This document shows positions 1 through 10,136 of a stretch of DNA of 64,000 nt, piece after piece. Position 1 is the first letter of the stretch. The number at the start of each line of letters is the position of its first letter. Made by a program: the position numbers and the translations under genes. Source of the DNA: Bettongia penicillata ogilbyi (Eukaryota > Chordata > Mammalia > Diprotodontia > Potoroidae); assembly GCA_023548195.1 (NCBI GenBank), contig JAJHZJ010000270.1, positions 434,001-498,000 on the forward strand. Reading direction: 5' to 3'. The notes beneath the pieces were generated by a model. It was not told where the DNA came from and searched no databases. It was given only the letters and a program-made list of their open reading frames with translations.

Positions 1-60
1 AGTCTTCTTCCTCTTCTTCTTCCTCTCCCTCTCCTTGAGAAGATTATACAGCCTTCATCA
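1..60. repeat. CT-rich low-complexity start
   Basis: The first 40 or so bases are almost pure C and T in TCTTCC-like units. This is a simple repeat cut by the window edge. Confidence 0.6.
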
Positions 61-162
61 TTAGGTGAAAGCAAATGGTACCATTCAAGAAACTTCTAAT
101 TGACATCTCCCTTTTTTATTGTCTTTGTTTTCTACTTTGTCCCTTTCCCTACACTGTCCAGG

Positions 163-420
163 TTAGACAGCTAGTGGCTCAGTAGATAGAGCACCAGACC
201 TGGAGTCAGAAAGACATGAGTTCAAATCCAGCCTCAGATATTTAGTAGCTGTGTGACCCTGGGAAAGTCACTTAACCTCTTTTTGTCTCAATTTCTTCAA
301 CTGTAAAATGGGGATCATAACAGCATCTACCCCACAGGTTCAAATGAGCTAATATTTGTAAAGCACTTAGCATAGTGCCTAGCACATAGTAGGTGACAGA
401 TCAATTCTTATTCCCTTCCC
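163..420 (+). mobile_element. MAR1-type SINE
   Basis: Near full length. The tRNA-like head reads GATAGAGCACCAGACCTGGA, followed by GTGTGACCCTGGG, a decayed TTTCTTCAACTGTAAAATGG core, and a 3' end with AGCACATAGTAGGTGA. Confidence 0.85.
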
Positions 421-551
421 CAGTCCACCAACTTGTACTCATATTTGCTTATTAGGTCCTCAGAGGGTATCTATAACCTTGGGCTCTAGGGAATAACCCT
501 GTGGGGCTATGCTTCTAATAATGTAGCTCCTGGGTCCCATAGAGTGCTTAA

Positions 552-680
552 AGGCATCTAGGTGGCACAATGGATAGAACTCTGAACCTAGAATTAGGAA
601 GTTCTGAGTTCCAATCCCACCTAATGTCTCTGTGACCCTGGACAAGTCATTTAACCTCTGACTTCCTCATGCAGGGTCAC
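552..680 (+). mobile_element. SINE 5' half
   Basis: Head and core only: GCATCTAGGTGGCACAATGG through CTGGACAAGTCATTTAACC. The 3' part is missing, so MAR1-type and SINE1-type cannot be told apart. Confidence 0.7.
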
Positions 681-1255
681 AAGAACCCAGAGTGACAAGC
701 AATGAGCAGAGCACACAAAAAGGCAATTGACCAGTTGACGGATTGAGCTCCCCACTCCTAACTGCAGCAAGATCTTCTTCAGTGCTGGCCCATTCTTGGT
801 CACCAATGGATCTCTACTTTTCAGCTGCTTTTCTGACAGCAGCACTAGAGAGATGTGAGAACTGACCTCAAAAGGATGCCTTGAAAAGTGTGTTCTAGTT
901 AAACTCAAGGCAGGTAGAAGCAATAATGGATTTCACTGAGCCTGCTGTGCTTGAAACAGACAGCTGCACAAGAGAGTGGCCACACCATCAGTGTTTAGAT
1001 TTGCAATCACGGCTTTCCTGCCGGCAATCATGAAATATTCTCCGGGATGCTAATGAGATGATGATGATTATTTTATCGGAAGGGCTCCAGTGTGTGTCAC
1101 TCAAGCTAGAAAAACTAGTCTTGAAAAATGAGGAGGGGTAGAGGTGAAAGACTTGGGCAAATTCAAAAGAGATGAGAATAATTGAACTGGGCTAAGGATC
1201 CTAGAGAGAGCTGAGGGCTGCTCATCTCTCAGGAATGGGAATCTTTGTCCCTAAG
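681..1255. other. no recognised feature
   Basis: Mixed-complexity sequence. I see no repeat signature, convincing splice signals or long reading frame. The segment CCGGCAATCATGAAATATTC near 1,020-1,040 is high complexity and could be ordinary unique DNA. Confidence 0.4.
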
Positions 1256-1448
1256 GAGATAGTGTGATGTAGCAGAAAAAGCATTGACTTTGGAGTCAGA
1301 AACCTGGGTTCAAATCCCTCTCTGAAGCATACTATAGATGTAACCTTGAGCAATTCTCAGTTTCCTTGGATCTCAGTATCCTCATTTGTAAAATGAAAGG
1401 GTTGGTCTAAAAGATGTCCAAGTGCCTGTCTAGCTCTATGGTTCTAAA
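1256..1448 (+). mobile_element. THER1/MIR-type SINE
   Basis: The head has GCATTGACTTTGGAGTCAGA, the core has CTCAGTATCCTCATTTGTAA, and the tail has GGGTTGGTCTAAAAGATGTC running to GCTCTATGGTTCT. It covers most of the element. Confidence 0.8.
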
Positions 1449-1604
1449 TCTTGAGTTTTTTTATCTGGTAGATGAGGAATTTGGATGAGAGACCTCTGAG
1501 GTGCTGGCTAGTTCTAGAACTGTGATCTTATAAGAAAAGTAGAGTTATCGGTCCCTGGTCAAGAAACTGGGAAATCTATGGAGAGCATAGTGGAGCGTCA
1601 AACA

Positions 1605-1668
1605 CGGAATCAGAGAATGATAGAGCAAGATGGAACCCTCAGAGGCCACCATCTGGTCTACCCTGTGC
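1605..1668 (-). mobile_element. THER1 tail fragment, antisense
   Basis: The stretch GATGGAACCCTCAGAGGCCA then CCATCTGGTC matches the reversed THER1 3' tail, normally read as CTGGAAGGGACCTCAGAGG. It is short and decayed. Confidence 0.45.
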
Positions 1669-1752
1669 CTAAATAAGAATTCCTTTCTACAATATCACTT
1701 TGTTTGGGTTGGCTTCAAATAAGGGAACATCCAGTTTTATTTTGCAGTTATT

Positions 1753-2042
1753 AATTTGGGAGGGACTTGTGGATGGCTTTCAGGGGTCCATGAATTTGAA
1801 TGAGAAAAATTACATCATTTATTTCTTTTTTTGAGAGGGTGAGGCAATTGAGGTTAAATGACTTGCCCTGGGTCACACAGCTAGTAAGTTTCTGATGCTG
1901 GGTTTGAATACATCCCTATTTTCACTCACCTCTAAATAAAATTTGTCATTTCCTTCAAATGAAATTTTAAAAAATTTCTAAAAAGGGCTTCAGCGGATGG
2001 CCCATGGGATCTGTGACACAGAAACAAAAAAAGGGTAAGAAG
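1753..2042. mobile_element. old hAT-like DNA transposon remnant, split by a SINE
   Basis: The left part (GGATGGCTTTCAGGGGTCCA) and right part (TAAAATTTGTCATTTCCTTC to GGGATCTGTGACACAG) recall a mammalian hAT non-autonomous element with a GGGGTCCATGA motif near its ends. An antisense SINE interrupts it at 1,826-1,917. The family name is uncertain. Confidence 0.45.
1826..1917 (-). mobile_element. short core SINE, antisense
   Basis: It opens with a T-run (the reversed A-tail), then GAGGTTAAATGACTTGCCCT and GGTCACACAGCTAGTAAG. It lacks the CTCAGTTTCC core seen in MAR1, so it resembles a short SINE without the MIR core. It splits the DNA transposon around it. Confidence 0.65.
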
Positions 2043-2081
2043 CTTCGTTTTATTTGAAGTTTGGACAACTACTATGTTTTT

Positions 2082-2232
2082 TATAGAGACAGTGTGATAT
2101 TATGAGAAAAGCACTCAGCTTGAATCTAGTGATCTAAGTTCTATTATCTGCTCAGCCTCTTCCTAACTGAATGACCTTGGGAATGTCACTGTACTTTCTA
2201 TGTCTCCATTTTCTCATCTGCGTAATTCACTA
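2082..2232 (+). mobile_element. THER1/MIR-type SINE, decayed
   Basis: The head AGTGTGATATTATGAGAAAA, then TGACCTTGGGAATGTCACTG and TCCATTTTCTCATCTGCGTAA. The tail is missing. Confidence 0.65.
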
Positions 2233-2621
2233 TTTTGATGGATATGTGATCTCATCAATGCAGGTACTCCCTCTGACGATGCAGCCCATCTTGTGTGATG
2301 CTTGTCCATGAACTCCCGTAGATAGTCTACAGGGAACCCACCCAATGATCTACAGACCCTGAGTGGATACCAGTGGAGCACCCCAACTGTCCCTTAGCTT
2401 TGCTTTCCAGCATCCAACTGCCTACCTCTTTTCTCAGTCATATGTCTCTTAGTAGCATCCTTTACATCACTCCTTCCTCATCTATAAAAAAAAGAATGGT
2501 AATGTCTATCTCTTTAGTAGTGTTCTTTCTATCATTCCATTCTCATCTGTTAAAACAAAGAATGATAATGTCTGTCCAGACTAATAATCGTGAATTTAGA
2601 TTAAATTATATGTAGCACTTA

Positions 2622-2862
2622 CTAGGGGCAGTTAAATGGATACTGGATTTGGAACTCATCTTCCTGAGTTCAAATCTGGCCTCAGGCACTTACTAGCTGT
2701 GTGACTCTGCACAAGTCACTTCACCCTGTTTGCCTCAGTTTCCTCATCTGTAAAATGGTCTGGAGAAGAAAATGGCAAACTACTTTAGCATCTTTGCCAA
2801 GAAAACTCCCTGAGATGTCAAGTAGAGACAGACACAGCTGAAAATCACTCAACATCAACAAT
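2622..2862 (+). mobile_element. SINE1-type SINE, nearly complete
   Basis: All modules are present: decayed head, GTGTGACTCTGCACAAGTCA, CTCAGTTTCCTCATCTGTAA, then GGAGAAGAAAATGGCAAACT, ATCTTTGCCAAGAAAACTCC and an AACATCAACAA tail. Confidence 0.85.
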
Positions 2863-2990
2863 AGCATTTATTAAGGATATAGTGTAGGCCAGAAATTGTG
2901 CTAAGTGCTGGGAATATAAATGAAAGCACAAAAGAAGGGCAATTTCTGCTCCCAAGGAGGCTGCATTCTAATGAAAGAAGACAGTCCATA
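2863..2990 (+). repeat. old TTTATTAAG repeat
   Basis: It contains AGCATTTATTAAGGATATAG, GTGCTAAGTGCTGGGAATAT and CTCCCAAGGAGGCTGCATTC in the usual order. It abuts the SINE before it. Confidence 0.65.
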
Positions 2991-3394
2991 AACGGAAGAT
3001 AAAGATTTCCAGACATGGGAGTATGGAGTCAAGGTGGGGAAGTCCAGAGAACTGGGAGCTGGGAAGAGTTAAAAGGGAGCATGGTGGCTGTGGGTCCCAA
3101 GAAGGAAATCACCAACCTAGAAAAGGCAGCCACCAATGAGAAAGGAAGCATCACCCAGGCGAAAAGATGTCCAGGGCTAGGAAGACACATTCAGACTATC
3201 AAGGCTGAGCTGGGCTAGAAGAGAATCCAAAAAGGTCTGAAAATTTGCCAGCCTGTAGTTTAGTGGTCACTCTGCTTTGGATCTGCCTGCCATTGGTAAG
3301 AGAACATGTGCTTCTTGTGGGTAGATGTGGTTTCACTTTTGTTTTCTGTCCCCTTGTCTGGCACAATGTTGATCAATTACTCGATGAATTGATA
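2991..3394. other. no recognised feature
   Basis: A and G rich in its first half. No repeat family or reading frame that I can support. Confidence 0.35.
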
Positions 3395-3673
3395 ATAAAC
3401 TAATAGCGTTTACATGTTGCTTTAAGTTGCAAAGTACTTTATGTTATATTATGATATTTATATATTAATATATATTATATATTATATTATAATATGTTAT
3501 ATTATGTGACCCTCAAAACAGTCACAGGGGGCAGATGCTACTTGTAGCTCCATTTTACAGGTGGGGAAGCTAAGGCGGAGAGAGGTCAAATTGTTCACCT
3601 GGGGTCACAAATAAGAGTCATGTCAAATCTTCCGTAGTCAAAATCCGTCATTCAAAACATCATGCTACCTCCC
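3395..3673 (-). mobile_element. MAR1-type SINE, antisense, with an AT expansion inside
   Basis: The reversed 3' end (ACTAATAGCGTTTACATGTT, GCAAAGTACTTTATG) is followed by an AT microsatellite and then by CTCCATTTTACAGGTGGGGA and GGTCACAAATAAGAGTC. The AT tract seems to have grown within the element. Confidence 0.7.
3443..3508. repeat. AT-rich microsatellite
   Basis: Mostly TATATTA/ATATTATA units, nested inside the antisense MAR1 copy. Confidence 0.8.
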
Positions 3674-3714
3674 AACTGCTAAACATAAGAAAGGTCCTCT
3701 ATGACATAAAATGT

Positions 3715-3960
3715 CAATTGTAGAATTCTTTGTTGTAACAAAATACTGAAGGCAAGCGGTATCCATTGATCCTGGAATGGCCGACCAAATGCGGTTCACA
3801 AACATGTCAGTTTGTTTTGTTTAAATGTGTTTTCTTTATTGCAAGGAAGGGTTAGATGGGAGGAGGGTGGGGGTAGGGGTGGGGATAGTGTTGAGCAAAA
3901 AATCTCTTGTTTAAATAGGTAATATCAACAATGATTTTTAAAATATGTATTTCTTTTCAA
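3715..3960 (+). mobile_element. possible L1 3' remnant
   Basis: GGAATGGCCGACCAAATGCG looks like a decayed version of the L1 ORF2 C-terminal stretch usually read as GAATGGCTGAACAA. A G-rich stretch (GGGAGGAGGGTGGGGGTAGG), typical of L1 3' UTRs, follows. Weak evidence. Confidence 0.3.
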
Positions 3961-4468
3961 ATTTCTGGCTCACTCACTCAGAATTATAATTCACCATTTT
4001 AGTCCCCAGGAGAAAGAGAGGGAGTATAAGTAGTGCTAAACACACCTGCTCAGAAAAGTGCCTCAGATCAATTCTGTAATTCACGAAATGAAAATAACCC
4101 AAAAAAATAATTAAGACAAAGTCAGTTGAGCAGGAAGGAGGATTGGTTACTATAGTGTGCTCTTTGCTTCTAAAGGAGTGTCTGTGTTAAATTATTGCAT
4201 TCCCTTAAACCATGGCCCTCTAGGACAAAGCTCTGATTGACCCACCTTTGACTTATCTCTTCATTGTCTCCTGTTCCCCCAGTTTAGCCACCGTTCCCTT
4301 CCCCAGCAAGGAAGTCATAAAGTCATGGTATATTAGTATTATGCATGGCCTGAGAAGGCAGCATTTATTTTACAAATTAAAAAAGTGAGGTCTAGTGAGA
4401 GAGAGGAGGGAGTGACTTATTTGAGGGCCCTCAGCTGGCTATGTACCCTTCTTCTGGTCCAGCACCTC
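3961..4468. other. no recognised feature
   Basis: Mixed sequence without a recognisable repeat, gene signal or structured tract. Confidence 0.35.
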
Positions 4469-5114
4469 CACACATACACACACACATACATATACACACA
4501 CAAACACACATGGATATGCATGTATATGTGTGTACAATATACACATATATTAAAAGATATCCATTGTATCTATATATACAATATTGTACCTATGTGTGTG
4601 AATATATGTACTCACGCAATGTCTAATACTACCTTTTTACACATATGTGTAGGTATATATGTATAAGTATATATAATGTGCATGTGTTCTATATAATATG
4701 TATATATACACTATACACACGTTTTGCATATTTATATAGATATATGTATGTGCATATTTATATAGTTATAAGTATATATATATGTGTGCGTATATAACAT
4801 ACATAGAGACACATTTGTATATATGTATATATGTGTATACAACATATGTATATATTAAAAGATATCAACAATTTTATCTATATATACAATGTTGTATACA
4901 TTATATATGTGTGTATATGTATTCACACAATGCCTGCTATTACCTTTTTACACATGTATGTATATATGTACAAATGTTATATATATGTATTATATATAAT
5001 ATGTATATATACATATATTTTGAATATTTATGTAGATATATGTGCGTGCATATTTAAGTATGTGTGTGTGTGATATACAAATAGAGGTACACACACACAC
5101 ACACACACACACAC
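4469..5114. repeat. AT/GT-rich array with a two-copy ~305-bp tandem duplication
   Basis: After a (CA)n start, two long units follow. Shared anchors lie about 300-310 bases apart: TAAAAGATAT at 4,551 and 4,856, CCTTTTTACACAT at 4,632 and 4,943, and ATATAATATGTATATATAC at 4,691 and 4,994. The array ends in (AC)13 at 5,089-5,114. Short Tyr/Ile/Cys-rich reading frames here are artefacts of composition. Confidence 0.85.
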
Positions 5115-6065
5115 TTAAGATGGTTAATGGGCAGATGACATAGGCCTAAGCTTTTCTTTCTTCTCTTTAACTTGAGCTCTGCCCACTTGGGACAGGTCTT
5201 GGCAACCAGCCACCCTAACCTCCCCTGTCCCCTGGACTGTGGCTACAGAGACCTTCCCCACCAGCCAAACAAGAGAGAAGGGAACTCCTCTGTGTAATAC
5301 CAAATTCTTCCAGCAGGGGTCTAACATTAGTTGCTTTTTACAAAGAAAGCCATCCATTCACAGGAGAAATGCCCGTAGCATAAAGCAGTAAGCAAGGAGG
5401 CAAGATGGCTTCAGAGGATGGAAAGGTTGTAGAAATGTTGTCCCATTTTTGCTCAGGGATGTAAACAACTCTTGCCTGCCAGTGCCTTTTGGAGATGGGG
5501 CCATGTGTGTGCATTGGGTCTCCTCCATCAGGATATGCACAATTTAATGTAGTTTCCATGTTTATCCAAGACTGATATATTCATTACAAGAACTACCTTA
5601 ATCCTAGAGCTTTGAAGCATCTGGCTTTCTCCCGCAAGGCAGCTGAGAGATGACTTCCCCCCGGGTCTTAGAAGAGCCCTGTTGGACAGTTTTTAGAACC
5701 AAAGGTGGTGTTATTTTAAAAAGACAGCTTTGCAGAAAAGCAAATATAATCTTAGCCTGCTTTGCAAACAAAAACAACAAAGAGAAATGTAATTACGACA
5801 TTCCCAGACCATGCGTGGAGCTTACCCGGGGCCACCACTGTGAACCGTACGATGTCAGGATTCCTTCCTTGTGCCTGCAGTCAATAATCAAATGATCCCT
5901 AACTCGAGGCAGCTGAAAGAGCCCCGGCTTGGGAGTCAGAGGGCCGGGGCTCTTCTCCTAGCTTTGTTCCCATCTCTCAACTTCCCCACAAAGAATTCAC
6001 CCAAAGTCCCTGCACTACCAATACAGCATTCCATCTACCCATGCATGGTCCTCCATTCTCCCTAG
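5115..6065. other. non-repetitive segment, possible conserved noncoding DNA
   Basis: A long stretch with no repeat signature. It is higher in complexity and CpG than its surroundings (CCCCCCGGGTC at 5,658, ACGACATTCC at 5,796, CCGTACGATG at 5,846, AACTCGAGGC at 5,902). No reading frame has recognisable motifs. It could hold a regulatory element; only alignment could tell. Confidence 0.4.
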
Positions 6066-6069
6066 ATGG

Positions 6070-6239
6070 TTGGGACACTGCATGGTTCATAGAAAGACTT
6101 GCCTCTGACGTTGGAAGAAATTAGTTCAAGACTGGACTTAGTGACCTCAGGTAAGTCACTTCATCTCTCTAGGCCTCCTTTTGTTTCTCTTTAATAAGAG
6201 AGGATTGGGTATGATGACCTCAACAGTCCCTTCCAGCTG
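6070..6239 (+). mobile_element. THER1/MIR-type SINE
   Basis: A decayed head, then AAGTCACTTCATCTCTCTAG and a tail GGGTATGATGACCTCAACAG with CCCTTCCAGCTGG. It ends where the hAT-like copy begins. Confidence 0.7.
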
Positions 6240-6494
6240 GAGATATGTTGGTAAGTGTTTCACCATTGGTTTTTGCGTGGGGAAATAAAACAGATGTATC
6301 CACATACACCTTCAAGTGAATCTGATTTATTAAAATTTTCTCCATCAGTTTCTTAAGAACAGACAATCAAGAAAACAATAAATCAAGCCCTGGTTTGTAG
6401 CATTTGCTGATTTCCGAGGCATAAATCCTCACACTAAAGATTTAACAATATTCTGCTCTCTTGAGAGGTTTGAGCTGGCTCCGGCACATCCCTG
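6240..6494 (+). mobile_element. hAT-like miniature element, copy A
   Basis: It aligns along its length with 35,459-35,709. Shared stretches include TTTCTCCATCA, GACAATCAAGAAAACAATAA versus GACGATCAACAAAACAGCAA, TTGCTGATTTCCGAGGC, TTTAACAATATTCTGCTCTC, and the end GAGCTGGCTCCGGCACATCC followed by CTG. The left end is decayed (ATATGTTGGTAAGTGTTT versus ATGTGCTGGTAAATGTTT). It encodes no protein. Confidence 0.6.
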
Positions 6495-6544
6495 CTTTCC
6501 CCTCTCAGACTATGCAATTGTGTTCCCAGGCAGAGCTTTATGAT

Positions 6545-6735
6545 TTTCAAGGCATTTTTATAGTCTTTGTCTCACAAAGATTCAACGGCAAATTCAACCC
6601 AACCAATGTTAAGTGATTATTGCATACCGGGTCTTCTTCTGACTGCTGAGGATACAAAAATAATTGTGCTCTACTTGGGGAGGTGAGGTGTCCCACACAG
6701 ATACAAGCAACTAAATGCAAAGCAAAACTAACCAA
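6545..6735 (+). repeat. old TTTATTAAG repeat, decayed
   Basis: It has AATGTTAAGTGATTATTGCA, GACTGCTGAGGATACAAAAA and a run to ACAGATACAAGCAAC. The CCTGCCCTCAAGG motif is eroded. Confidence 0.45.
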
Positions 6736-6765
6736 AAAGAAAAAAGTACAAATACTGGAAAACTA

Positions 6766-6860
6766 CGTGGGCCTCAGTTTCCACATCTGTAAAATGAGGA
6801 AGAAAATTCTATCTGAGGGCTTCTGAGATCCCTTCCAGCTGGAGATCCATGAACCAATGA
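6766..6860 (+). mobile_element. THER1/MIR-type SINE, 3' half
   Basis: Starts at GGGCCTCAGTTTCCACATCT, continues GTAAAATGAGG, and ends in CCCTTCCAGCTGGAGATCCA. Confidence 0.7.
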
Positions 6861-7053
6861 AAAGAGAGCACAGAGATCTCAGGTAGTAAAGAGTTCCTTT
6901 CCACAGCCCTTAGTCAGGGAGGCTCCTCTTAGCTTATGGGACCTTCATTTCTTCATCTACTAAATGGGGAGAAGTAATCGGGTCTAGATCACCCACCTAC
7001 TCAGTGGCAGAGGCAAGTCTAGGACTCTGAACTACTCTTTCTAAATAATTGCA

Positions 7054-7530
7054 GTCGTAATAAACAACACATATTTCTCCAGAATCTGAAGATTTATAAA
7101 CTACTCTCTTCTATACACAACCTGTGTGTAAGGTATTATTTGTTATTGCTGTTCAGTTGTTTCGATCATATCCAATTCTTTGTTACCCCATTTGGGGTTT
7201 TCTTGGCAACAATGCTAGAGTGGGTTGCATTTCCTTCTCCAACTCATTTGGCAGATGAAGAAACTGAGTCACATTGGGTTGTCTTGCCCAGGGTCCCATA
7301 GCTAGTATGAGCCTGAGGACAGATTTGAACTCAGGCCTTCCTAACTCCAGACCCAGAGCTCTATTCACTGCACCACTCAGCTGCTAAAAGGTAGTATAAA
7401 AAGTATTATCTTTATTTTATGCAAAGGGAAACTGAGTCAGAATGAACAAATAGTTTTCCAAAGATCATACATATAGATAGTAAAAGATGAGGCAAAAACT
7501 CAAATCTTCTCATTTTTCAGAGACTTTTAT
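7054..7530 (-). mobile_element. MAR1/MIR-type SINE, antisense, split by a SINE1 copy
   Basis: Outer flanks read as an old antisense SINE: TGAAGATTTATAAACTACTC and GTAAGGTATTATTTG on the left; GTATTATCTTTATTTTATGC, GGGAAACTGAGTCAGAATGA on the right. The insert at 7,142-7,386 is younger. Confidence 0.5.
7142..7386 (-). mobile_element. SINE1-type SINE, antisense, complete
   Basis: Reversed order is intact: CTGTTCAGTTGTTTCGATCA, CATTTGGGGTTTTCTTGGCA, GTGGGTTGCATTTCCTTCTC, AACTGAGTCAC, GGTCCCATAGCTAGTATGAG, and the head CACTGCACCACTCAGCTGC. Confidence 0.9.
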
Positions 7531-7704
7531 GTTTACAATACATTTCACATTGCTCTATATTTTATAATTTATCTTATTCCATTGACTAATATCTCAATCA
7601 AGGTACTCTACTTGAAAGTAATAATACTGCAATTTTTAAACAAATCTACAATTTTGTTCTTTCACCATTTCACAAATTCCCTTCCCTCTCACTCTACTTG
7701 TCAC

Positions 7705-8115
7705 GGGTGAGGTATTGTTTTGTTAATTAAATTTTAATTTTTTAATTAAGAGAAGCCTATTTTCTCTCCCTCCCAACCCCATGGGGAGAAGGGGAAGAAG
7801 AAAAAATAAAAATAACTTCCTTCCAACAAATATGTATAGTTAAAATAATCTTCTTGCTGGCCACGTTCAAAAAATGTGTGTTTCATTGTGTATCCTGGAT
7901 CCATCATCTCTTCAATAGGAGGTAGATAGCAGGACTCAGACCTGGGCCGCTGGATTCATGGATGATCTTATGTCAAGGAGAATTCTCAAGAATTTCAAAG
8001 CTGTTTGTTTTCCTAATATGGCTATTCTGGTATCGATTGTTCTCCTGGTTGGGCTTATTGCCTTCTTCATTCAATTTGCACCAATCTTCAAAAATCGTGT
8101 GTTTTTATAACCCTG
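7705..8115 (-). mobile_element. L1 3' UTR fragment, antisense
   Basis: It starts with T/A-rich DNA (the reversed tail), then CTCTCCCTCCCAACCCCATG, ATATGTATAGTTAAAATAAT, CATCATCTCTTCAATAGGAG and TTGTTCTCCTGGTTGGGC. This order is familiar from antisense marsupial L1 3' ends. Confidence 0.6.
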
Positions 8116-8261
8116 GGGACTGAGGTTCTCTTAATCCTGATTGAGGAAAAGATCCCAGGTTAGAATATTACCAAGCAAAGTCCAGGAGATGGGGGGAGGG
8201 AGGCTCCATGGATTACTCTCTCTGGCTGAGCAGAGGTGTCAGTGATGGAAGGAAGAAAGAT

Positions 8262-8294
8262 GTGTGTGCGTGTGTGTGCATGTGTGTGTGTATG
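8262..8294. repeat. (GT)n microsatellite
   Basis: TGTGTGTGCG then TGTGTGTGCATG repeats, imperfect. Confidence 0.85.
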
Positions 8295-8525
8295 TTAAAA
8301 CATAAGCTTGTTCTCACACTAATGTAGCTTTGTTCTTTCCTGAGACCACCTGGTGAGAGCTAAGAGCCCCAATCTGCTTGGGTCTCATAATTTCACGTTC
8401 ATCTGGTTCGTATAAAGAATGGAAAATGCTTGTGACCCAGGAGAAGCCTGTGATGGGAAATGTAGCATTGGGAAAGGCAGCTTTGTGACTTTCCCACCAT
8501 TCCATGACTCTCTCCCTTGGTCACA

Positions 8526-8692
8526 GAGTCCTAGGATCTCAGAATCGAAAGGTTCCTCAAAGACCATTTAGTGCGAACTATACAAAAACAGCACACCTGA
8601 GAAGCAGTCACTCTGTGGAGGAGGGAGCCCAGAACTTTCTGAGGCAGCTCGTTCCCCCTATATTGGGGAGTAGCTCTGATAGAAGTGTGGCC
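8526..8692 (-). mobile_element. L3/CR1-type LINE 3' fragment, antisense
   Basis: It reads GATCTCAGAATCGAAAGGTT, then TTCTGAGGCAGCTCGTTCCC and GGAGTAGCTCTGATAG. This is the reversed CR1-like 3' UTR, whose sense order is AGAGCTGTCC then GGCTGCCTCAG. Confidence 0.6.
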
Positions 8693-8751
8693 TCATGGCT
8701 GGAAGTCAGGAAAGGATCAGGGTTCATGTTCAACCTCTGGCAAATACTAGG

Positions 8752-9022
8752 TGGAAGCGGTAGATAGCACGATGGATCTAGTGCCAAAATTGGAGTCAGG
8801 AAGACCTAAGTTCAAATCCTGCCTCTGACTAGTTGTGTAACCCTGGGCAGGTCACTTAGCCTCTATGTGTTTCAGTTTCCCCAACTGTAAAATAAAGGCA
8901 ATAATAATAGCACCTACCTCCCAGAGCTGTTTCAAGAATCAAATGAGTTAGCATAGGTAAGGTGCCTTCCATACCTTAAACAGCCATGTAAAATACTAGA
9001 CAGTATTAAATGCTGATTATAG
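8752..9022 (+). mobile_element. MAR1-type SINE, nearly complete
   Basis: The head has GCACGATGGATCTAGTGCC, then ACCCTGGGCAGGTCACTTAG, AATAATAGCACCTACCTCCC and a decayed 3' end ATTAAATGCTGATTATAGG. Confidence 0.85.
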
Positions 9023-9124
9023 GATCCTGGCTAAGTCACTTAACCTCTAAAATTAGAAGTTGCAGAGATGGTGAAGAAATGCCCTGTAAAGGTAAAATCT
9101 CAGGTCCCTGTCTCTATGTTATCT

Positions 9125-9258
9125 CTCTTATTAGATTATAAGCTTCTTCAAGGCAAGAACTTTTTTTTGCTTTGTTTCCCCAGCCCTTAGCACAATTTCT
9201 GCCCAGAACAATGTCCAAAATATACTAGATGTTTAACAAGTACATGTTGGTTTGACCT
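9125..9258 (+). mobile_element. L2 3' end
   Basis: The L2 tail order is present: TAGATTATAAGCTTCTTCAA, GGCAAGAAC, TTTGTTTCCCCAGCCCTTAG, CACAATTTCTGCCC and GTTTAACAAGTACATGTTGG. Confidence 0.8.
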
Positions 9259-9289
9259 AATTGTTAGCAAGCACAACCTTAGAAAAATC

Positions 9290-9365
9290 AAAAGTCTGCC
9301 TCTTTGCCCACTTCCCATGCATCCCTCCTAATCCTGTTCTCTGGGGCCAGACGGAACATATGTGA
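9290..9365 (-). mobile_element. L3/CR1 3' fragment, antisense
   Basis: TCTGCCTCTTTGCCCACTTC and TCCTGTTCTCTGGGGCCAGA match the reversed CR1-like 3' UTR. It is cut off where the L1 fragment begins. Confidence 0.55.
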
Positions 9366-9757
9366 ACCCTGAACTTCAGAGAAACCTGCAAGAGTAGTAT
9401 GAACTGATGCAGTGGTACAAGCAGAACCGAGAGAACAATCTGTACTTTAGCAGCAACATTGTAAAGACAAACCGCTTTGATCAAGGAACTCAGATCAATA
9501 CAATGATCATCCACGATTCCCGAAGCCCAGAGACAGAGCTTGCTGTGTGCCTCCTGACAGAGGTGACACACCGAAGATACTGAACTTGAAGATATTTGTA
9601 GACATGGTCGAGGAAGGCATTTATTTTCGTTTAACGATGCATATTTGTCTAAAGGGTTTTGACCTTTCATGTTTTTTCCATTGTCTGGTGGGAAAGATAA
9701 AGAGAAAAAATAGGCACTTATTAATTTAAAAAAATTTAATTTAATTTTAAAAGACAT
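9366..9757 (+). mobile_element. L1 3' end (ORF2 tail plus 3' UTR)
   Basis: It starts in the last part of L1 ORF2 (CTGAACTTCAGAGAAACCTG, TATGAACTGATGCAGTGGTA, CAGCAACATTGTAAAG), runs through GATCAATACAATGATCATCC, and ends in an A/T-rich tail. The 166-codon frame on the other strand is only the complement of this element. Confidence 0.65.
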
Positions 9758-9784
9758 CTAATCTGTCTTCAATGTACTATCAAG

Positions 9785-9935
9785 CAGTGGGGTAGAAGAC
9801 TGGAAATAGAGAATCTTGGTTTAAACAGCTTTACTTACTTGTATGACTCAGAGACTCAGTTTCCACATCTGTAAAACAAGGTGGTTAGACTAAATCTAAA
9901 TCTGGGATCCCTTCAGATATTTTGAGATGACTATG
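9785..9935 (+). mobile_element. THER1/MIR-type SINE, 3' part
   Basis: It has GAGACTCAGTTTCCACATCT, GTAAAACAAGGTGGTTAGAC and GGGATCCCTTCAGATATTTT, followed by TGACTATGATGACC. Confidence 0.65.
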
Positions 9936-10136
9936 ATGACCTCGCCAAACCGTTCTAGTCTCTAGAAATTCCTGATCTTTTCCAGGAACCTCATTGGTAT
10001 GATCTCAAATCCTTTCATCTCCTTTTTATCCATCATAGAATACTGCATGGTTTATGAATATCTGTGCAACAGTAAGATGGCTCTACAGAACTGAACTCAA
10101 TAGAATCCCAGAGTCAGATACTTAGAAATACTGGTA

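Noticed and set aside
4385..5073. Tyr/Ile/Cys-rich reading frames
   Set aside because: Artefacts of the AT/GT repeat array and its duplication.
9257..9757. 166-codon minus-strand reading frame
   Set aside because: It lies across the complement of an L1 3' end and an L3/CR1 scrap, with no protein motifs; it is a chance frame.
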